From Proteiniborus sp. MB09-C3 (GTDB lineage Bacteria; Bacillota; Clostridia; Tissierellales; Proteiniboraceae), in contig NZ_CP127161.1 of the NCBI RefSeq assembly GCF_030263895.1, positions 3,782,001-3,846,000 on the forward strand: DNA of 64,000 nt. Direction: 5' to 3'. Under the pieces are notes generated by a model. That model saw only the letters and a list, made by a program, of their open reading frames with translations, was not told where the DNA came from and made no database searches. A program made the translations under genes and the position numbers. The first letter of the stretch is position 1; each line of letters starts with the position of its first letter. Below are positions 1 to 7,804 of the stretch, piece after piece.

Positions 1-341
1 TTGTATTGCAGAATATCTAATGAATCTAAACCAAATTTTTCAGCTATTTTTTCTGCTGTCTTAGGTCCTATGCCTGGAATGAGGCCAGAAGAGAGATATT
101 TGACTATACCATTTAATGTGGCAGGTACTACTGTAGAATATGTATCTACCTTTAGCTGTTGACCATAATTGACATGATACGTCCACTCTCCCTGCACATT
201 AAGAGTTTCTCCTAAGCTAATAATAGGTATATATCCTACAATAGTGACTACATCATCGTCAGTTTCTAGTATTGCGATGGTGTAGCCATTAGATTCATTA
301 TGAAATATGATTTCTTCGATAGTTCCTTGAAGAGTTACCAT
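1..341 (-). CDS. recD2: RecD2-type ATP-dependent DNA helicase, N-terminal fragment
   Basis: This is the first ~113 codons of a gene that runs off the left edge. The visible part has the OB-like N-terminal region of RecD2 (start MVTLQGTIEEIIFHNESNG) followed by a helix-hairpin-helix segment (GLIPGIGPKTAEKIAEKFG, about residues 86-104). That combination is typical of Firmicute RecD2/TraA-type SF1B 5'-3' helicases of about 730-750 residues. The helicase motifs lie outside the window, so ATPase function is inferred from the family. The start is the ATG at 341, preceded by a GGGGGT ribosome-binding site. RecD2 acts in DNA repair and replication-fork processing without RecBC. It reads in the same direction as the next gene upstream, with about 144 bases between them. 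Confidence 0.88.
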   Translation of the reverse strand, partial: MVTLQGTIEEIIFHNESNGYTIAILETDDDVVTIVGYIPIISLGETLNVQGEWTYHVNYGQQLKVDTYSTVVPATLNGIVKYLSSGLIPGIGPKTAEKIAEKFGLDSLDILQY

Positions 342-485
342 TGCAAGTACCCCCAGTAAGTTTAATTAAAAATGGATCACGTTCTCCATCAAAATCTTAT
401 TATAATAAGCTCATGTAGATTTGCTAAAAATGCATAGTAATAATTTTACTATCACTTAGCTATCGTATAGATATCTCTACATTAA

Positions 486-1091
486 TTATACACTAGAATG
501 AGAAGACTTCAACAAGTTAATCTTGATATCCATCAATTCATTCCTGAGTGCAGCAATATCTCCTTTTGTTGCAGGCTTACTTAATTCGCTATAAAATCCT
601 TGACCTTCCATAATAGTCACCCCAGTTCTTTTACAATAAGCATCCTTCACAATATGTGCATTTCTTATATTTCTTCTTGCAGACTCCATTCCTTGTAGTA
701 CTTCTATGTAAAGCTCTTTATCTAGAGAAATATATATCCTGTTATTTTTCTTAATAATATCTTTTATAAAACCTATATTGAAATATCCAAGAGAGCCGTC
801 ATTTTTGGATATGGGCTTTCTGACCTTTAGCGGTACAAATATATTATCCTTATTAAAGGGTAAAGGAACTATGTTTGCTGAACCAATAAGCTTTCCATAG
901 TATTGCCTTGTAGAGCTAAGGTCAATCATAAAATGTTTTGCTAGTAATGTTATAAATGTTTTGATGCTTTTATTTATGTATTTTTCATCTTGATTTTTGG
1001 TGATTACCTTTGTGGAATTGCCTTCCATATCTATATACAATGGTAAAATAGCTATAATCTCGTTTGAAACTAGTTCTTCTACACTTATCAT
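486..1091 (-). CDS. ComK-like (competence transcription factor family) protein
   Basis: A 201-residue protein. Its N-terminal half resembles ComK: a strand 'NEIIAILPLYID', a later 'STRQYYGKLIGSANIVPLPF' and 'KDNIFVPLKVRKPISKNDGS'. These match in order the ComK pattern of 'IAVLPEEID', 'GSSYAGRK' and 'NQIFLFPTLSSTRPQCGW'. The C-terminal part (about 130-201) is basic and helical and not ComK-specific. The chosen start is the ATG at 1091 with AAGGAG at good spacing; a longer frame from a TTG at 1184 has no ribosome-binding site. The promoter at 1199-1227 carries a LexA/DinR-type box in its spacer, so SOS control is likely. Known ComK proteins are DNA-binding activators of competence genes; that role here is inferred from weak similarity read by eye. 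It could instead be a ComK-fold regulator of another process. Confidence 0.55.
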   Translation of the reverse strand: MISVEELVSNEIIAILPLYIDMEGNSTKVITKNQDEKYINKSIKTFITLLAKHFMIDLSSTRQYYGKLIGSANIVPLPFNKDNIFVPLKVRKPISKNDGSLGYFNIGFIKDIIKKNNRIYISLDKELYIEVLQGMESARRNIRNAHIVKDAYCKRTGVTIMEGQGFYSELSKPATKGDIAALRNELMDIKINLLKSSHSSV

Positions 1092-1198
1092 TTTCTTCAA
1101 CTCCTTTCTTACATAGCAGGTTGACTTGAAAGTCAGCCTCAGTTTCTGTTCGTAGGACAATATTGAAAGTGTTCTGTGAACCAACCTATTTTTATATT

Positions 1199-1227
1199 AT
1201 TATATCCGAACGTACGTTCTGTGTCAA
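1199..1227 (-). promoter_or_regulatory. Sigma-A promoter with embedded LexA/DinR (SOS) box
   Basis: Read on the minus strand: a perfect -35 TTGACA (1222-1227), a 17-base spacer and a perfect -10 TATAAT (1199-1204). The spacer contains the palindrome GAACGTACGTTC (1208-1219), which fits the Firmicute LexA box CGAAC-N4-GTTC. A repressor bound here would block RNA polymerase directly. It drives the ComK-like gene that starts at 1091. Confidence 0.8.
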
Positions 1228-1290
1228 TAGATGGAATAAATTTGTGGTTAAGTAAAAGATTAAATTCCAGTTGGTAAGACTAAGGCTTTG

Positions 1291-1310
1291 GCTGGCATGG
1301 AAGCCAGCCT
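1291..1310 (-). terminator. Hairpin after yvrJ
   Basis: The inverted repeat GGCTGGC / GCCAGCC lies directly after the stop codon of the YvrJ gene. There is no clear U tract, so it may end the small operon or stabilise its 3' end. Confidence 0.45.
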
Positions 1311-1454
1311 CTACTTCTTAGCAGCTATAACCTTTGAAAGCTCTGTTATACTTTCAGTTAGCTTGTTCAGCTTTCCTTCTATCCGTACAAGCAAATATAC
1401 TGATACGGCAATTGGAAAACCTAAATTGGCTATTTGAGAGTAAACCTCTTCCAT
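1311..1454 (-). CDS. YvrJ family small membrane protein
   Basis: A 47-residue protein starting MEEVYSQIANLGFPIAVSVY. One hydrophobic segment (about residues 8-22) is followed by a short amphipathic tail ending KVIAAKK. Size, the 'NLGFPIAVSVYLL' membrane segment and the charged helix are typical of the YvrJ family (PF12841), whose function is unknown. The start is the ATG at 1454 with GGAGG seven bases upstream; the longer frame to 1553 reads through a dispersed repeat and is not the real start. It is the last gene of a co-directional set with DUF1659 and DUF2922 proteins, an arrangement common in Clostridia and Bacilli. Confidence 0.85.
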   Translation of the reverse strand: MEEVYSQIANLGFPIAVSVYLLVRIEGKLNKLTESITELSKVIAAKK

Positions 1455-1487
1455 GATAATGCCTCCTTTCGCAAAATAAATAATAAT

Positions 1488-1588
1488 TGTCATACTGAGT
1501 GCAGTCGAAGTATCTCTCATAATTTGGTGATAGTTTAATTGCTGCTTAACCATTGTGTATAAGCTTCTTCGTTTTACTCAAGATGACA
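1488..1588. repeat. Dispersed palindromic repeat, diverged copy
   Basis: The left half begins TGTCATACTGAGTGCAGTCG and the right half ends ACTCAAGATGACA, about 45 bases apart. The halves match those of the copies at 12919, 14808, 16106 and 20075. This copy lies between the DUF2922 gene and yvrJ and shortens the usable leader of yvrJ. Confidence 0.7.
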
Positions 1589-1607
1589 AGAAAACTTCAT
1601 GATAATA

Positions 1608-1645
1608 CTAAGTCGGGAACAATCCTTAGTTTGCCCCCGACTTAG
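1608..1645 (-). terminator. Intercistronic hairpin after DUF2922 gene
   Basis: A 10-base-pair stem (CTAAGTCGGG / CCCGACTTAG) sits 16 bases after the DUF2922 stop. It has no U run, so it could be a weak terminator or an RNA-stability element in the operon. Confidence 0.45.
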
Positions 1646-1660
1646 TTTGCTGGTTTCTAA

Positions 1661-1879
1661 TTATAGTACTATCTCTTCTACATCTGTGCTTACTATTCTT
1701 GCTGACACTACTGAAACTAAATCACCATCTGCTGTTTCAAATATATTCGCCGCTACTATATTTTCCATAGCAGTCTTGATATCTGCCTCAGCAACATCTT
1801 CTTTTGGATTGTCTAGAGATAATTTGCTTGTTTTATCTTTTTGGTTTTTGAAAACCATCTCAAGTCTTTTCTTAGCCAT
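1661..1879 (-). CDS. DUF2922 family protein
   Basis: A 72-residue protein beginning MAKKRLEMVFKNQKDKTSKL and containing 'KTAMENIVAANIFETADGDL'. This is the usual shape of the DUF2922 family: a beta strand, a helix 'VAEADIKTAMENIV', then strands ending in VEEIVL. No biochemical role is established for the family. The start is the ATG at 1879, eight bases after AGGAGG; a GTG nine bases earlier overlaps the ribosome-binding site. It lies between a DUF1659 gene and yvrJ, and this trio recurs in Firmicutes, which suggests the three products act together. Confidence 0.88.
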   Translation of the reverse strand: MAKKRLEMVFKNQKDKTSKLSLDNPKEDVAEADIKTAMENIVAANIFETADGDLVSVVSARIVSTDVEEIVL

Positions 1880-1909
1880 GAATTTCACCTCCTTTTTCTA
1901 TTGATTTAG

Positions 1910-1935
1910 ATGTGTCTCCAGTTAAGGAGACACGT
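1910..1935 (-). terminator. Intercistronic hairpin after DUF1659 gene
   Basis: The inverted repeat GTGTCTCC / GGAGACAC with a 6-base loop begins 3 bases after the DUF1659 stop. The lack of a U run and the following co-directional gene suggest an attenuator or 3'-end stabiliser. Confidence 0.4.
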
Positions 1936-1938
1936 CTA

Positions 1939-2163
1939 CTACTCTTGTTGAAGATCAATTTCGTCTACTCTTTTTATACCTATAAGAGGCATTTCTTGTA
2001 GACCTGCTAGTGATTCTGCTACTGAGAAAAGATTATCGTTAACAGCGTCAGTTTTTACCTTAGAAAAGGTTTTAGACTTTACTACTGGGTTTCCTTTCTC
2101 ATTAAGACCACCATCAAGTTGAAGCTTTAATTTTGTTTCCTTGATAACAGCGTTAACTGCCAT
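1939..2163 (-). CDS. DUF1659 family protein
   Basis: A 74-residue protein starting MAVNAVIKETKLKLQLDGGL with 'VKSKTFSKVKTDAVNDNLFS' and 'VAESLAGLQEMPL'. This matches the DUF1659 (PF07872) layout of two strands, a helix and a closing strand. Function is unknown. The start ATG at 2163 follows AGGAGG closely. It is the first gene of the DUF1659-DUF2922-YvrJ set, and the 190 bases upstream hold no other gene. Confidence 0.88.
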   Translation of the reverse strand: MAVNAVIKETKLKLQLDGGLNEKGNPVVKSKTFSKVKTDAVNDNLFSVAESLAGLQEMPLIGIKRVDEIDLQQE

Positions 2164-2357
2164 GTTTCCACCTCCTTTCTTTTTGGAGTCATGGAATGTA
2201 GCTTCATGTCCCCAATCAATGTCATTTTGAGAAGCTCTTCTCTGTGTTCTACCGGTAATCTAATAATAACTGATATATTAAAAAGCTTTAAATCGGGAGT
2301 TAGGGTAAAGTCATTGATTAATTGAGAATGGAAAATGAAAAATAGATTAAAAATAAT

Positions 2358-2401
2358 AAGGAGAAGTCAAAAGTCCTTTGATGACTTTTGTACTTCTCCT
2401 T
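2358..2401 (-). terminator. metK rho-independent terminator
   Basis: A long interrupted stem (AAGGAGAAGT / ACTTCTCCTT with inner CAAAAGTC / GACTTTTG) lies just after the metK stop. On the minus strand it is followed by an A/T-rich tail. Confidence 0.75.
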
Positions 2402-2417
2402 AAGTTTAAAAATTATT

Positions 2418-3605
2418 TTATTTTCCTAAGCCTTCTTTTCTAAGTATATCAACTTTATCTGTTTTCTCCCATGGAAGATCTAAATCAGTTCTTCCAAAGT
2501 GGCCATATGCTGCTACTTGCCTATATAGTGGTCTCCTTAAATCTAAGTTTTTAATAATGGCCGCTGGTCTTAAATCAAAATGTTTACTGATAAGTTCTTC
2601 AATTTTGCTCTCTTCAATCTTATTTGTTCCAAATGTATCTACTAGTATAGAAATAGGCTTTGCAACGCCTATTGCATAGGCAAGCTGAACTTCACATTTA
2701 TCTGCAAGTCCAGCTGCTACCACATTCTTAGCAACATATCTTGCAGCATAAGCAGCAGAACGATCTACCTTTGTTGGATCTTTTCCTGAAAATGCTCCAC
2801 CGCCATGTCTAGCATATCCTCCATAGGTGTCTACTATTATTTTTCTGCCTGTAAGTCCTGCATCTCCCTGAGGTCCACCTACAACAAATCTGCCTGTAGG
2901 ATTTATATAGTATTTGGTGTTCTCATCTATTAGGCTTGAAGGAACTATTTTTGATATTATATGCTCCTTAATATCTTTTTCTATAGTTTTCAGTTCAACT
3001 TCTGGACTATGCTGTGTAGATATTACTATGGCAGCTACTCTGGCCGGTTTATTATCGTGGTACTCTATAGTAACCTGAGTTTTCCCATCTGGTCTCAAGT
3101 AATCAAGAGTTCCATTTTTTCTAACCTCAGATAATCTTATTGCCAGCTTATGAGCTAATGATATTGGAAGTGGCATCAGCTCAGGAGTTTCATTACAAGC
3201 AAACCCAAACATTATACCCTGATCTCCAGCTCCAGTGACGTCAAGCTCGTCTGTTTTTTGACCTCTATGCTCGAAAGCCTCGTTTACTCCCATTGCAATA
3301 TCTGGTGACTGCTCATCTATTGATGTCAATACTGCGCATGTGTCGCAGTCAAAACCGTATTTCGCCCTTGTATAGCCTATATCCTCAATAGTCTTTCTAA
3401 CTACTTTTGGTATATCTACATAGCAATTAGTTGTTATTTCTCCAGCTACAAGAACAAGGCCTGTTGTAACCGATGTCTCACAAGCAACTCTTGCATCAGG
3501 ATCTCTTTCCAGTATAGCATCCAATATAGAATCTGATATTTGATCACATATTTTATCTGGATGCCCTTCTGTAACAGATTCTGAAGTAAAAAACCATTTT
3601 TTCAT
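2418..3605 (-). CDS. metK: S-adenosylmethionine synthetase
   Basis: A 395-residue enzyme making S-adenosylmethionine from methionine and ATP in the cytoplasm. Signature sequences are all present: [12 protein letters not shown] near residue 15 (ATP/methionine site), '[12 protein letters not shown]' near 123 and the glycine-rich loop '[16 protein letters not shown]' near 267. The length is normal for bacterial MetK. It is transcribed alone, preceded by a SAM-I riboswitch and intrinsic terminator (3655-3802) and a strong promoter, and followed by a terminator. Its product is the riboswitch ligand, so synthesis is feedback-controlled. Confidence 0.98.
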   Translation of the reverse strand: MKKWFFTSESVTEGHPDKICDQISDSILDAILERDPDARVACETSVTTGLVLVAGEITTNCYVDIPKVVRKTIEDIGYTRAKYGFDCDTCAVLTSIDEQSPDIAMGVNEAFEHRGQKTDELDVTGAGDQGIMFGFACNETPELMPLPISLAHKLAIRLSEVRKNGTLDYLRPDGKTQVTIEYHDNKPARVAAIVISTQHSPEVELKTIEKDIKEHIISKIVPSSLIDENTKYYINPTGRFVVGGPQGDAGLTGRKIIVDTYGGYARHGGGAFSGKDPTKVDRSAAYAARYVAKNVVAAGLADKCEVQLAYAIGVAKPISILVDTFGTNKIEESKIEELISKHFDLRPAAIIKNLDLRRPLYRQVAAYGHFGRTDLDLPWEKTDKVDILRKEGLGK

Positions 3606-3654
3606 CCTAAGCCCTCCATATATTTTAATAATTTTATTATTTACATTCCATAAT

Positions 3655-3680
3655 AAAAAAACCTCTTCGAAAAGAAGAGG
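3655..3680 (-). terminator. Riboswitch-controlled terminator of metK leader
   Basis: The hairpin CCTCTTC / GAAGAGG is followed on the minus strand by seven U residues. It lies between the SAM-I aptamer and the metK start and should form when SAM is bound. Confidence 0.9.
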
Positions 3681-3691
3681 AAGTATTCTTA

Positions 3692-3802
3692 AAACCTCAT
3701 CTTTCAGAACTTACATTCTGTAGGATTTAGCACCTGATAACAAATGTTACTGGTTGCTGGGCTTCAACGGGCCTATTCCCTCCACCACTCTTAATAAGGC
3801 AA
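3692..3802 (-). promoter_or_regulatory. SAM-I (S-box) riboswitch aptamer
   Basis: Minus-strand sequence shows the S-box landmarks in order: CTTATTAAGAGTGGTGGAGG at the 5' side, GGCCCGTTGAAGCCC, CAGCAACC, GGTGCTAAATCC and AAAGATGAG at the 3' side. Followed by a terminator and metK, this is a standard SAM-responsive transcription attenuator. Confidence 0.97.
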
Positions 3803-3830
3803 ACTATATTCAATTTTTTTCATCAAAGAA

Positions 3831-3859
3831 ATATTATCACATGTAGTTTTTTATGTCAA
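3831..3859 (-). promoter_or_regulatory. metK promoter
   Basis: TTGACA (3854-3859), a 17-base spacer and TAATAT (3831-3836) on the minus strand lie about 30 bases upstream of the S-box aptamer. Confidence 0.75.
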
Positions 3860-4016
3860 TAATTCTTTTACCCATAATAGTAGAGACATAAACTATCTTT
3901 TACATTACTTATCTCTAATATACAGATAATATTAAGCTACACATTGAGATATTAAGATTATGTAACCTTATTGTCAAATAAAGCTTATAATAAACCTATA
4001 AGGCACAAATATAGTA

Positions 4017-4045
4017 TTGCGTTTATATGATTCATAGTCTATAAT
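4017..4045 (+). promoter_or_regulatory. tRNA-Pro promoter
   Basis: TTGCGT, a 17-base spacer and a perfect TATAAT lie 18 bases before the tRNA. Confidence 0.65.
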
Positions 4046-4063
4046 AAAAAGGTAACATTTTTG

Positions 4064-4140
4064 CGGGGTGTAGCGCAGTTTGGTAGCGCACGTGGTTTGG
4101 GACCATGGGGCCGGGGGTTCGAGTCCCTCCACCCCGACCA
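4064..4140 (+). tRNA. tRNA-Pro (UGG)
   Basis: A full cloverleaf: acceptor CGGGGTG / CACCCCG, D stem GCGC / GCGC, anticodon stem CGTGG / CCATG with loop TTTGGGA (anticodon TGG), T stem GGGGG / CCCTC with loop TTCGAGT. The CCA end is encoded. It is a single gene with its own promoter and terminator. Confidence 0.97.
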
Positions 4141-4160
4141 AAAATAATGGCAATTATAGA

Positions 4161-4198
4161 TGTCATGGGCTTTCTCGCCCATGACATTCGTCTTTTTT
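4161..4198 (+). terminator. tRNA-Pro terminator
   Basis: A perfect 10-base-pair stem (TGTCATGGGC / GCCCATGACA) lies 20 bases after the tRNA and is followed by TCGTCTTTTTT. Confidence 0.9.
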
Positions 4199-4219
4199 AG
4201 GGTCTTTAACCCTAAAAAA
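4193..4219. terminator. Second, A/T-flanked hairpin
   Basis: A perfect 11-base-pair inverted repeat, TTTTTTAGGGT / ACCCTAAAAAA with a 5-base loop, overlaps the U tract of the preceding terminator. The symmetric A/T flanks suit termination in either direction. Confidence 0.55.
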
Positions 4220-4636
4220 TCTCATCAGAAAAAAGCTCAATTTCGTGGATATCATTCCCACTTCATGATTACACCCTATGTAGTGGTGTAATCAAAATTT
4301 ATATCAATTCAAATATCATATCAAGGAGTTGCATCTAACTTTCGCCTAACCATTTTAGACAACTATTGTATAATTGGAAAATATTTGTTAAAATTATCAT
4401 TAATGGCGATATTCACAGTTAATATCAGCAAAAATCTATTGTTTTATGACATTGTGATGCTGTAACTACTTTGTTGATTAGGACTTCCAAAGCTTTATTT
4501 CAACATAATTTACCAGTAGTGAGCTAAAAACACAATAGTTACAGATTGTTAACTCTGAGATAATCGTAATCCAGTCTTAGCTCAGAGAAGAATATATATT
4601 TGATTCTAATTTACAATGAGGAGAGGAATAAGAAAC
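4220..4636. other. 417-base gap before the methyltransferase gene
   Basis: No coding frame is convincing here. There is one small hairpin (GATTACACC / GGTGTAATC, 4267-4293) and a CTCTGAG / CTCAGAG pair near 4553-4587, close to the methyltransferase start. The latter could be leader structure, but nothing identifies a known riboswitch or leader peptide. Confidence 0.5.
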
Positions 4637-5305
4637 ATGAGCAATTACTATGGCGAAAAGTTAAATTCTCAAAAGCTGTTTCAGGTGTATGAAACCCAAA
4701 TTCCACGTATTAAGCAGTACTTACAAGCGGAGATAGATTTTGCCAAGAAAAACCTATCAAAAACACAAAGAGTTTTGGAGCTTGGAGCCGGATATGGTCG
4801 GATTGTTAGGGAATTGGCTCCCCACTGCGGCTCTATAGTCGGGATGGATATCTCGGAGAAAAGCGTTGAGTTAGGCAAGGCATATCTCAAAGACTATCCC
4901 AACGCGAGCATGGTTGTGATGGATGTTCACAATATGGAATTTTCTAAGCCCTTTGATATCATTTTTTGTCTGCAAAACGGGTTGTCTGCCATGCGTGCTG
5001 ATTCCACCGTCATTCACAAAATTCTTGAGACATTGGTACCAGGAGGAACGGCCTATTTCAGCAGCTACAGTGCTAAATTTTGGGATTTCCGCCTTAAATG
5101 GTTTGAAGAACAGGCCGCTAAAGGGCTTTTGGGGGAAATTGACTATGCCAAAACCCAAAATGGCGTGATTATTTGCAAGGATGGCTTCAGGGCGATTATC
5201 CATTCACCCGCGGATTTTCAAAAAATCGGTGAGGAGTCGGGCTACCCCTATCAGGTGCAAGAGGTAGATGAGTCCAGCGTGTTTCTTATTATCCATAAAA
5301 ACTAA
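4637..5305 (+). CDS. Class I SAM-dependent methyltransferase
   Basis: A 222-residue cytoplasmic enzyme. Motif I 'VLELGAGYGRI' (about residues 45-55) binds S-adenosylmethionine, followed by an acidic strand end 'VGMDIS' and motif 'VVMDVHNMEF', with 'LVPGGTAYFSS' as the later strand-turn. The substrate cannot be read from sequence. The start ATG at 4637 follows AGGAGAGG; the frame also opens at 4616, but that start lies on top of this ribosome-binding site. Base composition is clearly richer in G+C than its neighbours (for example GCGGAG, GGAGCCGG, CCAACGCGAGC), which suggests recent transfer. The gene stands alone between the tRNA-Pro terminator and the feo locus and has its own terminator. 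Confidence 0.85.
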   Translation: MSNYYGEKLNSQKLFQVYETQIPRIKQYLQAEIDFAKKNLSKTQRVLELGAGYGRIVRELAPHCGSIVGMDISEKSVELGKAYLKDYPNASMVVMDVHNMEFSKPFDIIFCLQNGLSAMRADSTVIHKILETLVPGGTAYFSSYSAKFWDFRLKWFEEQAAKGLLGEIDYAKTQNGVIICKDGFRAIIHSPADFQKIGEESGYPYQVQEVDESSVFLIIHKN

Positions 5306-5315
5306 TCAAGCAGAA

Positions 5316-5353
5316 AGAGAAGTCGATCGATGTTACAGTTGGCTTCTTTTTTT
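5316..5353 (+). terminator. Methyltransferase terminator
   Basis: The stem GAAGTC / GGCTTC (one G-U pair) with an 11-base-plus loop is followed by TTTTTTT just after the methyltransferase stop. Confidence 0.65.
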
Positions 5354-5365
5354 AATGAGTAAATA

Positions 5366-5398
5366 TTACAGGGTGCATATAAAACATATGCACCCTGT
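5366..5398 (-). terminator. feo operon terminator
   Basis: A perfect inverted repeat TACAGGGTGCATAT / ATATGCACCCTGTA lies just downstream of the FeoB-associated peptide gene. The minus-strand tail is A/T rich. Confidence 0.7.
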
Positions 5399-5402
5399 AT
5401 TG

Positions 5403-5534
5403 TTATTTATGACATTCAGAATTTGACGAACATCCGCTGCAGCAGGAACTGCATTTTTTCCTATGTTTGTAGGTATAATAGCTGACACCTACAAATGCTG
5501 CTCCTATTAAAATACCAATAATAGCTGTTGCCAT
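5403..5534 (-). CDS. FeoB-associated Cys-rich membrane peptide
   Basis: A 43-residue protein: MATAIIGILIGAAFVGVSYY is a single membrane segment, followed by basic residues (KHRKKC) and a cysteine-rich tail (five Cys between residues 28 and 41, including CSSCCSGCSS). This is the pattern of the FeoB-associated Cys-rich family (PF12669), thought to act with FeoB at the membrane, perhaps handling Fe(II). The start at 5534 has AAGGAGG nine bases upstream. It lies 106 bases after feoB and is the last gene before the terminator. Confidence 0.92.
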   Translation of the reverse strand: MATAIIGILIGAAFVGVSYYTYKHRKKCSSCCSGCSSNSECHK

Positions 5535-5640
5535 AATTCAATCCTCCTTTTACAATAAAACCTCATGACCTAAATACTCTATAGTCTTTAATATAATCGA
5601 TCTATTTGTTTAAAATATAAAGCTTATTCTAAAAATATCT

Positions 5641-7785
5641 TTATGCTTTCACTGCTTTTTTAAAAGTTTTTGATGTAGAATCAGTATCCCTATAGGGCCT
5701 AAATAGCAGATACAGCATTAATGCAACCATCATAAAGGCAACCACTGTACCTATATTAAATCCATTTCCAGTAAAGAACATTCCTAGCTGATATACCATT
5801 AAAGAAACTGCATAAGCAAATCCAGTTTGATAACCAACTGCAATAAGTGTCCACTTTGCATTTCCCATCTCACGTCTAATAGCACCAATTGCTGCAAAGC
5901 ATGGAGCACATAGTAAATTAAATATTAAAAATGAGAAAGCAGACAGTTGTGTAAATGCCTGCTGTAGCAATGGCCAAATTTCAACACCATCTTCTGCTAC
6001 TTCAGCAAATCCAAAAAGAATACCAAAAGTACCCACAACATTTTCCTTTGCAACAAGTCCTGTAAATGTAGCTACTGTTGAGCGCCAATCTCCAAATCCT
6101 AAAGGTGCAAATATAGGAGCAATGACTCTTCCAATGGAAGCTAAGATTGACTCTGATGTATCAACCATCTCAATTGACCAGCTAAATGAGCTTAAGAACC
6201 AAATAACTACACTTGAAAGAAATATAATAGTTCCAGCTTTTTTAATAAAGGATTTTCCCCTGTCCCACATATGAATCAACACTCCCTTGATTCCAGGAAC
6301 ATGATATGAAGGCAGCTCCATTACAAATGGAGCAGGATCTCCTGCAAATCCTTTTGTTTTCTTTAAAATAATACCTGAAATAATTATTGCAGCAACACCA
6401 ATAAAGTAAGCTGATGGTCCAACCCAGACCGCCCCTGGCATCAATGCCCCTGCGATTAAAGCAATAATTGGAAGCTTTGCAGAGCATGGAATAAAAGTTG
6501 TGGTTATAATAGTCATCTTTCTATCACGTTCATTTTCAATTGTCCTTGAAGCCATAATGCCTGGAACACCACAACCTGTACCAATTAGCATAGGAATAAA
6601 GGATTTACCCGAAAGACCAAACTTTCTGAAAATCCTATCCATTATAAAGGCAATACGTGCCATGTATCCACAGTCTTCAAGAATTGCAAGGAACAAGAAT
6701 AAAACAAGTATCTGAGGTACAAAGCCTAGTACGGCACCAACTCCAGCAATAATACCATCAAGTATTAAAGAATTAAGCCATTCTGCAGTGCCTATGGATG
6801 CTAAAAAGTTTTCAACAGCAGAAGGAACTATTTCTCCGAATAACATTTCATTTGTCCAGTCAGTCATCCAGGTTCCCACAGTAGATACTGAAACATAGTA
6901 TACTAAAAACATAACTGCAGCAAATATAGGAAGCGCCAAAAATCGGTTAGTAACTACTCTATCAATTTTATCAGAGGTAGTCATATTAGTACTTCTCTTC
7001 TTCTTTACACATTCTTTAACAATGCCACTTATATAGGTATACCGTTCATTTGTTATAATGCTTTCGCTGTCATCATCAAGCTCTGTTTCACACTGTACTA
7101 TGATTTTCTCAATAGAATTCATAGCAGAGTCTAAAAGATTAATCTGCTCTATTGCCTTTTCATCACGTTCAAAAAGCTTTATGGCATACCAGTTAAGATT
7201 GCTGTTGTCTACTTTTTCTGAAAAAATATCCTTAATTGAACTAAGCGCTTGTTCTACATCCTTAGAAAATGAATGCTTTGGTACTGGTTTATTCTTAGAC
7301 TTTGCTAAAGCTATAGCTTTTTCAGCCACTTCTATACAGCCTTCGCCTTTCAATGCTGATGTTTGAACTATCTCGCAGCCAAGCTGTTTTGAAAGCTTTT
7401 TAATATCAATCTCATCACCATTCTTACGCAAAACATCCATCATATTCAGTGCAACTATGACAGGAATACCAATCTCTAAAAGTTGAGTAGTCAAGTACAG
7501 GTTTCGTTCAATATTAGTACTATCAACAATATTAATAATAGCATCTGGAGCATCGTTTAATAAATAGTTTCTAGAAACTACTTCTTCAAGAGTATAGGGT
7601 GAAAGAGAGTATATACCAGGTAAATCAATGATTTCCACATCTTTATTTCCTTTCAATCTCCCTCCCTTTTTTTCAACGGTTACACCAGGCCAATTGCCCA
7701 CATATTGTGAGCTTCCTGTAAGAGTATTAAACATCGTAGTCTTGCCACTGTTTGGATTCCCCGCAAGAGCTATTCTTAAATTCAT
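5641..7785 (-). CDS. feoB: Ferrous iron transport GTPase-permease FeoB
   Basis: A 714-residue membrane protein for Fe(II) uptake. The N-terminal G domain has GNPNSGKTT (G1, residues 9-17), 'NWPGVTVEKK' (G2), 'DLPGIYSL' (G3), 'NMMD' (G4) and 'SALKG' (G5). Two Gate regions follow, with 'IGTGCGVPGIMASRTIE' and 'LLCAPCFAAIGAIRREMG', each carrying the conserved Cys seen in FeoB transport pores. About 8-10 hydrophobic segments span 280-700. The start ATG at 7785 follows AAAGGAGG. It lies 77 bases after the second feoA, separated by a hairpin (7840-7856) and an operator (7805-7824), so it may be transcribed on its own as well as with feoA. Confidence 0.97.
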   Translation of the reverse strand: MNLRIALAGNPNSGKTTMFNTLTGSSQYVGNWPGVTVEKKGGRLKGNKDVEIIDLPGIYSLSPYTLEEVVSRNYLLNDAPDAIINIVDSTNIERNLYLTTQLLEIGIPVIVALNMMDVLRKNGDEIDIKKLSKQLGCEIVQTSALKGEGCIEVAEKAIALAKSKNKPVPKHSFSKDVEQALSSIKDIFSEKVDNSNLNWYAIKLFERDEKAIEQINLLDSAMNSIEKIIVQCETELDDDSESIITNERYTYISGIVKECVKKKRSTNMTTSDKIDRVVTNRFLALPIFAAVMFLVYYVSVSTVGTWMTDWTNEMLFGEIVPSAVENFLASIGTAEWLNSLILDGIIAGVGAVLGFVPQILVLFLFLAILEDCGYMARIAFIMDRIFRKFGLSGKSFIPMLIGTGCGVPGIMASRTIENERDRKMTIITTTFIPCSAKLPIIALIAGALMPGAVWVGPSAYFIGVAAIIISGIILKKTKGFAGDPAPFVMELPSYHVPGIKGVLIHMWDRGKSFIKKAGTIIFLSSVVIWFLSSFSWSIEMVDTSESILASIGRVIAPIFAPLGFGDWRSTVATFTGLVAKENVVGTFGILFGFAEVAEDGVEIWPLLQQAFTQLSAFSFLIFNLLCAPCFAAIGAIRREMGNAKWTLIAVGYQTGFAYAVSLMVYQLGMFFTGNGFNIGTVVAFMMVALMLYLLFRPYRDTDSTSKTFKKAVKA

Positions 7786-7804
7786 ATACTATTCCTCCTT
7801 TAAC

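Noticed and set aside
1599-1904. 101-codon plus-strand frame over the DUF2922 gene
   Set aside because: It is antisense to a recognised family member with an excellent ribosome-binding site.
2218-2250. Possible sixth copy of the palindromic repeat (GTCATTTTGAGAAGCTCTTC)
   Set aside because: Only one short, weak arm resembles the family and no partner arm is visible.
6242-6487. Extra minus-strand frame inside feoB suggesting a frameshift
   Set aside because: The main feoB frame is continuous with all G motifs and Gate regions, so this is a shadow frame.
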